A DNA stretch of 64,000 bases. Source: Bacteroides sp. AN502(2024) (GTDB taxonomy: Bacteria > Bacteroidota > Bacteroidia > Bacteroidales > Bacteroidaceae). Positions 55,483 to 62,481 of the stretch are shown here, piece by piece. The notes beneath the pieces are model-generated. The model did no database searches. It saw only the letters and a program-made list of their open reading frames with translations, and was not told where the DNA came from. Location of the stretch: positions 124,001 through 188,000 of the forward strand of contig NZ_JBGFSP010000004.1 in assembly GCF_041227145.1 (NCBI RefSeq), given 5' to 3'. The translations under genes were made by a program, and so were the position numbers. Positions within the stretch are counted from its first letter, which is position 1, and each line of letters starts with the position of its first letter.

Positions 55483-55704
55483 ATGTATACTTCGCAGAAT
55501 AATGTGAAGTTATCAGCTTTGGCTTTAGCAAACGTTGAAGCATTGGCGAGATACGAACTTCCTGACGTTGAAATAACTTGTGGAAGTGAAAGTGGAAAAT
55601 GTTGGAGTATGTATGGAGACTGTTATGTGTCTTGGGTTATTCGTTATGAAAATTGTAGATTTACAGGCTATACTTATGATTCATGTGTGACCCCTTGTGA
55701 TTGA
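55483..55704 (+). pseudogene. NVEAL-type gene with deleted leader
   Basis: The frame codes the family linker and motif (MYTSQNNVKLSALALANVEA) and a six-Cys tail (ITCGSESGKC, DCYVSW, NCRFTGYTYDSCVTPC), but the start and hydrophobic leader are gone. Compared with 53960-54050, the sequence jumps from AGAAGAGAAA straight to CAATATAATGTATACTTCG, a deletion of about 75 bp. The product could not be exported by its own leader. Confidence 0.75.
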
Positions 55705-56689
55705 TATAACATATTCAATAAATTGTTCGAATGACTACTTCTATGTTTTTCGAACAATTTTATAATAATTTTATTATGAAAAACAAATTTGTAGTTTTTT
55801 GTTAACAATATTTTACGCTTGTTCATCAAATAGGACGCAAGTACAAAAAGATGTAGAAATAGTTCCGGTGGAAATAGAGAATGCAACAAAGGATGTTTCT
55901 TTATTTCTAGAGAAGATAGAAATTATTCCTTTAGAAACAATCGATTCATCATTAGTGCATAAATGTAACAAAGTGATATATGATGAGAAAATGGATATAT
56001 ATGCTATATATACACGTGAGCAAATAGTGTACACATTCACAGGTGATGGCAAATTTGTTGACAATTCAAGGAGAGTTAAGGGACAAGGACCGGAAGAATA
56101 TTATATGGTTGTAGATGTGAATTTCAATACGCATTTGAATGGAATAGATATGCTTAATCCTTATGGAACCATATATACATATACTCCAAATTTTGAGTTG
56201 CTTTTAAAAAGAAAGGTGGATATGGAGTTTCCTGTTGATCATTTTATTAGTTTGAAATCTGATGAATATGTTTTTACTTATCCATATTTGTGGACTGATC
56301 CTGAAGTTGTTTTTTTTAATCTGAAAACAAAACATATTGATAATGTAAATTATGATGGAACTATAGCTGGAGGAAATACAATGGAGCATGAGTGTTTTCG
56401 TAAGGTAAATAATGATTTTTATTTTGTACCTACGGGAGTTAATTATTATTGTTATAGAATAGATGTTGAAAAAAAAGATTTAGTGCCAATTCTATATCTT
56501 GATTTTGGTAAAGAGGAGATTAATGAAGAGGAATTGCCTGGATGTGGATGGGGAAGAAAAAATGAGACGGATAAAGAAAAACAGGAAATAGTAGAAGATT
56601 TTAAAGAAAGGTATTATTTCCTGCGAAATTCAAATCATATTATTCCGTCTATAAAGTTCTTTAATAATGATTATGTATATATTTTTATG

Positions 56690-58024
56690 CAATATTGTCC
56701 TAAATAAATTTTGAGCATGAGCTAACTGACTATACTGTTAAGTATAGCCTCGAGAGTTCAAAATCAATCCCCCCTAATCGTTTTCGATGGTTTCGGGAGG
56801 TGGTGTAAATGGTTGATCAAGCCATTTTTGGAGGTCGATTTTGGTAAATGTGTTCAGCCGGAGCGTGACCACAAGGTTAGCCAATGCCCATTTGTATCTT
56901 GCGATGTGCTTTAGCCATGTCAGAATCAGCATTGTAGTCATAGCAGTCCATATTTGGGTCTCTACGGCATTGCGGGATGTGCCGATAAAGCTCTTGATGC
57001 GTAGCAGTTGCTTGAGGTTGCGAAAGAAGATTTCTATGTTCCACCGAGCCTTGTACAGAGCCGCTATGCTTGATGCTGCCAATGTGAAGTTGTTTGTGAG
57101 TAACTCAATTTCAAAACCGTGTTCATCGTTCCATACTGCGATGCGACGTAAACGTTTGGGATATTTGGATTTGGCCGCCGAGAGTTCGAACTCGATTATT
57201 TCGTCAATAAGTACATTCTGAGCGTGTTTTTCAGGCAAAGGCAACTCCTCTATGGCTTTGTACCGGATATTGTCTTTATGACGCACTACAAAGAACACGT
57301 TGCTGCTGTCCCAATTATTCAGCAATGAGTAGTCACAGTAGCCTCGGTCGGCTACTACAATACTATACGGATGTAACTCAATATCAAAAGCAGCTTTGTT
57401 GTCGGTGGTTTTGCCATCGGTGATATTCACGAACTCCGGCAAAAGACTGTCATAGTCCAATAGCGTGTGCATCTTGACCGCCCCCTTGGTGGTAGTGTAA
57501 TGTGCCCAGTCATATATTGACAGAGTCAATGACACCAATGTGGAGTCGAGCAGTTTTATCGGCATCTTGAAACGGAACTTTCTTCGTTGCCATAGGGCTT
57601 GCTGTCCGAAATACTGAAACAACGAGTAGAATATGCCGCGAAAAACCGAACTGTCTCGGTTGGCGTTCTGATATGCTACCGTTGACTTGGATGGTGCACG
57701 GTTGATTCCCAAATGATTGAGGTTGCCGGTGGCTGATTTCAGCCCGTTTGAGATATCTCTGACTGAATCACATCCTGAGAATTGGCTGAAAATCATGCTA
57801 ACAAACTGACTCCATGTATTGTAGCCCTTACAATGCTTGTCTGACCCCGAAGATTTTATGATTTTCCTGATATTTTCTTTCGGGAGATGTGATATTACCT
57901 GTGCGAAAAGTGTTATATTTGCCATAGGAAGTAGATGAGTTGGTGGCTCGCTACTAAGGTAGTCATTTTACCTTAGTTCTACTTCCTTTTTATTTGTTCC
58001 CCCAATTTATTTAGGACAATATTG
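56690..58024 (-). mobile_element. IS4-family insertion sequence, copy 2 (1335 bp)
   Basis: Same ends as copy 1 (21-bp inverted repeats starting CAATATTGTCC) but a different 9-bp target duplication, ATTTTTATG (56681-56689 and 58025-58033). Same orientation as copy 1. Confidence 0.92.
56774..57925 (-). CDS. IS4-family transposase, copy 2
   Basis: The 383-aa DDE transposase is identical in protein sequence to copy 1, with LLDSTLVS, VVADRGYCD and ARWNIEIFFRNLKQLL as the catalytic blocks. The few nucleotide differences from copy 1 are silent or outside the gene, so divergence is recent. Confidence 0.95.
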   Translation of the reverse strand: MANITLFAQVISHLPKENIRKIIKSSGSDKHCKGYNTWSQFVSMIFSQFSGCDSVRDISNGLKSATGNLNHLGINRAPSKSTVAYQNANRDSSVFRGIFYSLFQYFGQQALWQRRKFRFKMPIKLLDSTLVSLTLSIYDWAHYTTTKGAVKMHTLLDYDSLLPEFVNITDGKTTDNKAAFDIELHPYSIVVADRGYCDYSLLNNWDSSNVFFVVRHKDNIRYKAIEELPLPEKHAQNVLIDEIIEFELSAAKSKYPKRLRRIAVWNDEHGFEIELLTNNFTLAASSIAALYKARWNIEIFFRNLKQLLRIKSFIGTSRNAVETQIWTAMTTMLILTWLKHIARYKWALANLVVTLRLNTFTKIDLQKWLDQPFTPPPETIEND

Positions 58025-58290
58025 ATTTTTATGGTTAAAACTACTAGAGGTTTAGGAAGTGGTTATGTTTATAACAGAAAGACAAAAAAGGGATATTTGA
58101 TGAAAGATGGTACTCCTTTTTTTATGTGTCCTTGTTTTACCATAACCAATAATGTGTTACATGCTATTTGTCAGCCAGACAAGATTGCTGACGTTGTTGA
58201 CAAGAAGTTGATGTCATCTGAAGAGATTCTTAAAATGGAGGCATTAAAAGAAGATGATAATCCTGTAATCTTAAAATACTATTTAAAATA

Positions 58291-59439
58291 ATGGTACGTT
58301 TAGTTAGTTTGATACTTATTGCTATATCGTTATTGTCTTGTAAAGAATCAGAACAGGATAGAATAGCCCGTTTTGTCAGTGAATGGAGTGGGAAGATTAT
58401 AGGTATAGTTGTATTATTAGGTTTGACAAACCTGTTTTTCTATTCTTGCCGATCTGAGAGTCTGGAAAATATTCGTGTGGAAAATGTAATTTGTCAACCG
58501 ATTTGTGGAGATGATTATATAATAGGGGGAGCAAGAGATATGAAATTATCAAACTCTATCTTGACGGTTACAGACACCAAATCTGATTCAATGTTACTCT
58601 TTTTTGATATGAAGGCAGGAAAGTATCTTCGGAAAGCGGGAACTCGTGGACATGGACCTTCCGAGTTTACAATGATTTCATCATTATTAGGAGCGTGTAG
58701 TAAGAATTCTTTTTCATTTTACGATCCTAATAAAAGAACATATTATCAAACGAATGAGATAACTCAAGATGAAGAAATTCGGTTCACTCCTGTCTTTCGT
58801 GTGGATAGTATTTTCCCGTTAGAAATTCAGCCTATGGCTAACGGACAATTTATGGCTACCGGCATTTATGATGATTGTCTCTTCTGTTTGTTGGACTCAG
58901 CTGGACGGGTGCAAAGAAAATCTGGAGAGCTGTTTTATAGAGATGAGGATGAAAAACAAGTTTCCGGTATAGTTCGTTCACAAGCCTATATGTTTGATGT
59001 GGCATCTTCGCCTTCCAAAACTAAATTTGTCGCATTTCTCTTGTCGGCAGATATATTGGCTTTTTATCAATTGGAAAACGATTCGTTATGTTTGATTAAG
59101 GAAAACATACTTAGTTACCCTGAGTATGAATACAGGAACAATTCCCAACACTATTCGGGGACACCCAAAAGTGTGCCTCTTAATTATTTGTGTGCAGCCT
59201 GTACGGAAGATTATGTCTATCTGCTATATTCGGGAAAAACATTTAACGAACATAACTTGGGTGTATTTAAAGGAAACTTAATATATGTGTATAATTGGAA
59301 TGGTGATAAAGTAGCCATGATAAGGAGTGATAAAATGTTGAAAAGAATATGTTTGTCGGAAGATGGGAAAACGATGTATGCTATAGCATATAATCCGGAT
59401 CCTATTCTTGTTCAGTTTTCTTTGCCGCAATGGCAATAG
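58291..59439 (+). CDS. chimeric lipoprotein: DUF1573-type N-terminus fused to a six-bladed propeller
   Basis: The 382-aa frame begins like a DUF1573 lipoprotein: MVRLVSLILIAISLLSCKES, then RIARFVSEWSGKII, which matches the VKEWEGKEI region of relatives. It then switches to a second lipoprotein signal, GIVVLLGLTNLFFYSCRSES, and a complete propeller with GTRGHGPSEFTMISSL and NLIYVYNWNGDKVAMIRSD. A deletion has joined the first 37 codons of one gene in frame to the signal of the next. Two lipoboxes about 37 residues apart are present; the second would be internal. Its 3' end overlaps the minus-strand propeller fragment by about 38 bp. Confidence 0.78.
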   Translation: MVRLVSLILIAISLLSCKESEQDRIARFVSEWSGKIIGIVVLLGLTNLFFYSCRSESLENIRVENVICQPICGDDYIIGGARDMKLSNSILTVTDTKSDSMLLFFDMKAGKYLRKAGTRGHGPSEFTMISSLLGACSKNSFSFYDPNKRTYYQTNEITQDEEIRFTPVFRVDSIFPLEIQPMANGQFMATGIYDDCLFCLLDSAGRVQRKSGELFYRDEDEKQVSGIVRSQAYMFDVASSPSKTKFVAFLLSADILAFYQLENDSLCLIKENILSYPEYEYRNNSQHYSGTPKSVPLNYLCAACTEDYVYLLYSGKTFNEHNLGVFKGNLIYVYNWNGDKVAMIRSDKMLKRICLSEDGKTMYAIAYNPDPILVQFSLPQWQ

Positions 59440-59810
59440 CCAAAGGACAGGAAAAGAAATATTTTTTATATAAATCATAAACACTTATAGCTTTTTTACT
59501 AAATAATTGAAAATCAAAAGGCATTAAAAATTCATCAAGACCTTGCCCTTTCTTTCCAAAATCATATATTGAATCTAAATTATTCAAATTTACTAAATGA
59601 AATAACCCATTTTCAGACTTTTCATCAAATACCATAATTGCTGAATCACAATATAGCATGTCCATTGGAGTTCCCCAAATATAATTGTTTGATAACATTT
59701 TTTCATATTCTAAGAAAACCTTACTGGTAAACAAATTATCTAATCGACTATTTATCTTATTATTTTCACAATTATAAAATAAAAAAAACAAAGATGTATC
59801 TTAGTTTCAT
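59402..59810 (-). pseudogene. propeller lipoprotein, N-terminal third with T-tract frameshift
   Basis: ATG 59810 gives MKLRYIFVFFIL then a stop; with seven T rather than eight in the minus-strand run at 59788-59781 it reads MKLRYIFVFLFYNCENN, a lipoprotein signal. The frame continues with FGKKGQGLDEFLMPFDFQLF and AISVYDLYKK. After the 13-bp repeat at 59474-59462 the remaining codons are antisense to the chimera and are not propeller sequence. The rest of the gene appears to be at 52130-52837. Confidence 0.8.
59462..59474 (-). repeat. 13-bp inversion repeat, right
   Basis: TTTTTTATATAAA on the plus strand, the reverse complement of 52129-52141. Confidence 0.75.
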
Positions 59811-59912
59811 TATATATTAATTAAAAATAGCTTATATAAATATCATAATTAAATTATAAGAAGGTGTGAAAAGTGTATTTCTTACACACTTACTATCACA
59901 CCTTCATTAAAT

Positions 59913-60140
59913 TTAGGAATATAGTTTATAGCCTTTTATAGCCAATCCATCACTATATATAACACAAATTCCAGATGTAACTACGCAAAAGTCAAAATCA
60001 ACTTCTGCATTATTAGCTAACGCATCAATGTTGCAAAGCAATAAGTTTGAAGATGTTTTAGCATTCCAATTGTAGCCACAAAATGTAGATATAAATAAAC
60101 AAATTACAGCTACTACAACAAATAAACATTTAGTTCTCAT
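59913..60140 (-). CDS. NVEAL-type small secreted protein (NIDALA variant)
   Basis: From ATG 60140 this is 75 aa: leader MRTKCLFVVVAVICLFISTF, linker NAKTSSNLLLCN, motif NIDALANNAEV, and a short tail with two Cys (DFCVVTSGICVIY). A start at 60182 lies inside the neighbouring broken NVEAL gene and is not used. It precedes the N-terminal propeller fragment by about 100 bp, keeping the usual unit order. Confidence 0.75.
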   Translation of the reverse strand: MRTKCLFVVVAVICLFISTFCGYNWNAKTSSNLLLCNIDALANNAEVDFDFCVVTSGICVIYSDGLAIKGYKLYS

Positions 60141-60147
60141 TATATTT

Positions 60148-60371
60148 CTAAATATATGGATGATATTCACCAAGACATGCACCCCAATCTCCTAAAGTTC
60201 GACAAATTTGCAATCTTGTATAGACGCAACCAACACACTCACTTCCAGTTTCTCCCGTATCAGCCAAAGCCTAGTCCGATAACTTCACATTTTTTGTGAA
60301 GCATATATATTGTATCCTGCAACAGCAACAACAGCAACTACAACTACTATATATAATAAATTCTTTTTCAT
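60148..60371 (-). pseudogene. NVEAL-type gene, frameshifted and internally deleted
   Basis: ATG 60371 starts a normal leader (MKKNLLYIVVVVAVVAGYNI, then YASQKM) and hits TGA. One base missing in the A-run explains it: the other frame reads NVKLSD, a TAG, then ALADTGETGSECVGCVYTRL and ends WGACLGEYHPYI. About eight codons that would hold the LLLANVE part are also missing. Leader repeat copy E lies upstream. Confidence 0.78.
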
Positions 60372-60399
60372 ATCAACATCTTTTACATTAATAAACAAA

Positions 60400-60605
60400 A
60401 ACCATATATTTCTCTCTGTATCTATCCTTTCAACAGAACAGCAATCGTTTGCTACATTAATTTTTTACATGTATATTTGCATCGGAATAACCACCTTTCT
60501 TTTTAGGGGTTAAGGAGCAGATGATATGTGAACAAATCCGGCAAGATGAACAAACTCATCATTCTGCTCCTTTAATCAAGTTAATTATCTCATACGTTAC
60601 CAAAG
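60400..60605 (-). repeat. NVEAL-unit leader repeat, copy E, with hairpin
   Basis: Hairpin at 60514-60570 (GGAGCAGATGAT / ATCATTCTGCTCC). The mini-ORF here is ATG CAA ATA TAC ATG TAA. It precedes the broken NVEAL gene at 60371. Confidence 0.75.
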
Positions 60606-60646
60606 CTAAACTTTTTTTGAATTCACAATTTTCTGTGGCAATCCTA

Positions 60647-61594
60647 CTACAAACTTTTTATTTCTTCAATGGATAATCCCGTTACTTGCGAAATAGTATC
60701 AAGTGGAATATTCAAAGATTTCATATTATGCGCCATTTCTCTTTTTTCTTCCATACGTCCTTCCATGCGGCCTTCCGCACGTCCTTCTGCACGACCTTCT
60801 GCACGTCCTTCTGCACGTCCTTCCGCACGTCCTTCCGCACGTTCGGTATATATATTATCGCGTAGAATCACTATGTTATCCAAATGACGATAATAAGCTT
60901 TTAATTCCTCTTTAGTCATCTTGTCCAGTTTCAAGCGCTGACGAGCCTCACCTAGGCCGGGAGCTGTAGCACTATCGGGAATATCGCCCGTATTCAAATA
61001 ACAAATCCACTCTTCCAAAGGACTACGGGCCACTTGATTGAAATCATTGACCTTCAATATATAATATTCGGGATAAAGCTGGCTGACATGAGCGACTTTG
61101 AACGTCTGTTTCTGGAAAGGAGTCAACTCCAAAACATCTCCCTGATGGATGCCGCGGAATTCCGTTTTGCCATGATATACAATATCCTTTCCGCTACCTA
61201 AGGAGAAATATACAATATTGACACTATATACTTTCCTTACATGATCATATCCATCACCACGGTTTATGTATTCGGTCACCAATTTAGATGTGCCGAATAA
61301 CATACGCTGGAAATACGCATACTCATTATTATTTTGAACTTCAATCAAAATAAGCTCACCCTTTGAGTTTTCTGCAAGCATATCCACCCGGTTATACTTG
61401 TCAAACTCGTCCTCTTGATTGCTTTCACTTTCCAACAGCCGCTGAATAACGATCTTTTCATTTAGAAGAGTGGTAAGAAAGCCCTCGAGAACTCCAAAAT
61501 TGGCTTTATTACGCAATAAGCGCTTCATTGCCCAATCGAAACGAATATAATTACTTCCCATAAACTCGTCTCCTTTCTCTTTTTCTTTGTTCAT
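60647..61594 (-). CDS. Rpn/PDDEXK family nuclease-transposase-like protein, copy 2
   Basis: The 315-aa protein is nearly identical to copy 1, including YNRVDMLAENSKGELILIEV and the C-terminal SIEEIKSL. It differs by a longer 12-bp tandem repeat: seven units (six RAEG and one RMEG) against three, which accounts for the 16 extra residues. The repeated block spans 60632-61643, including some 50 bp upstream of the start. Same orientation as copy 1, 20.7 kb apart. Confidence 0.82.
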   Translation of the reverse strand: MNKEKEKGDEFMGSNYIRFDWAMKRLLRNKANFGVLEGFLTTLLNEKIVIQRLLESESNQEDEFDKYNRVDMLAENSKGELILIEVQNNNEYAYFQRMLFGTSKLVTEYINRGDGYDHVRKVYSVNIVYFSLGSGKDIVYHGKTEFRGIHQGDVLELTPFQKQTFKVAHVSQLYPEYYILKVNDFNQVARSPLEEWICYLNTGDIPDSATAPGLGEARQRLKLDKMTKEELKAYYRHLDNIVILRDNIYTERAEGRAEGRAEGRAEGRAEGRAEGRMEGRMEEKREMAHNMKSLNIPLDTISQVTGLSIEEIKSL

Positions 61595-61761
61595 GTTGAC
61601 AAAGATAAGCAGAATATGTTTGATTTCAACTATATATGATTCTCTAATTCACTCCAACCTTCAATTCAAATACTAGGAAATACATGCAATTCCGATATGG
61701 AGATGGCTATTAACATAGTGATACCGTCACTATATAAACCGGACATTTCCGACTGTTTTCC

Positions 61762-62457
61762 CTAATTTCCACGCTGTGTAGGCAGGGTAAATTCTTGCGA
61801 ATCGCAAATCATTCCGTTCTCGTCCGCCACTGCTACACGAAATGTCACTTCACCGTCTTTCAGTTTTTCGCCTGCATGAATGGAAGCGGTATAACGGATA
61901 CCTTCACCCGGAAGAATTTCCTCTACCATCACAGAAGGAGAGATACCGAGATGCTTCACCTTTCCGACCGTTTCTACGACAGGAACTACATTATATACGG
62001 GATTCCGGCCTTCGTTCATAATCTCAAAGATTATCTTGCTGTTTTCTCCCGCATCAATCACATGGCTGCGGTTATCATCAATGAAACGAATCCTGCGCAA
62101 TTTCAGTTGGGCAAGCGGGCGCTGAACCTGCTGTGGCTGTTTCTTGTGTTTCTGAACACGGACCTCACGCACTTCAGGGACATAAGCATCTTCCTCTATT
62201 TGCTCTTGTCTTGGTGCTGTCAATGCGTTTCCAATAGCCGCACCGGCAATGGTTCCCACAATATTTCCAATAGCTGAACCACGATAACCGCCGCGCCATC
62301 CACGATTATTATCTCCGATAAGTCCACCTATCGAACTTCCCAGACTGCCTCCGATAGAAGCACCTGCCATGATAGCTCCGGGATTCCCCATACGCCCCGA
62401 CGCACATCCACCCAAAAGCAAAGCGGAAAGTAAAATTACTGTTAATTGTTTCTTCAT
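61762..62457 (-). CDS. glycine-zipper lipoprotein
   Basis: The 231-aa product has a lipoprotein signal (MKKQLTVILLSALLLGGCAS, Cys 18) and a glycine zipper at residues 25-80 (IMAGASIGGSLGSSIGGLIG, AIGNIVGTIAGAAIGNAL) of GxxxG repeats, which suggests membrane insertion or oligomerisation. The C-terminal half is an Ig-like or DUF-type domain (SKIIFEIMNEGRNPVYNVVP, DGEVTFRVAVADENG). It lies 24 bp downstream of the helicase gene and may be co-transcribed. Function unknown. Confidence 0.8.
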   Translation of the reverse strand: MKKQLTVILLSALLLGGCASGRMGNPGAIMAGASIGGSLGSSIGGLIGDNNRGWRGGYRGSAIGNIVGTIAGAAIGNALTAPRQEQIEEDAYVPEVREVRVQKHKKQPQQVQRPLAQLKLRRIRFIDDNRSHVIDAGENSKIIFEIMNEGRNPVYNVVPVVETVGKVKHLGISPSVMVEEILPGEGIRYTASIHAGEKLKDGEVTFRVAVADENGMICDSQEFTLPTQRGN

Positions 62458-62481
62458 AAGTCTCTTTATTTAATGTTACTA

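Larger units (their letters stand above)
55776..58291 (+). pseudogene. propeller lipoprotein with T-tract frameshift and IS insertion
   Basis: ATG 55776 gives MKNKFVVFC then a stop. With seven T instead of six at 55795-55800 it reads MKNKFVVFLLTIFYACSSN, a lipoprotein signal continuous with the downstream frame. The body has the blade turn VKGQGPEEYYMVVDVNF and runs to NNDYVYIFM, where the IS (56690-58024) interrupts it. After the IS and one 9-bp duplication it resumes VKTTRGLGSGYVYNRKTKKG and ends DDNPVILKYYLK. Its stop overlaps the next ATG (TAATG). Confidence 0.82.

Noticed and set aside
41342..58024. Composite transposon made by the two direct IS copies carrying the ars island.
   Set aside because: Each IS has its own matching 9-bp target duplication and the outer sequences differ, which shows two independent insertions rather than one composite event.
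60765..60844. CRISPR-like or intergenic tandem repeat.
   Set aside because: The 12-bp repeats are inside the coding frame of the Rpn gene and encode RAEG units.
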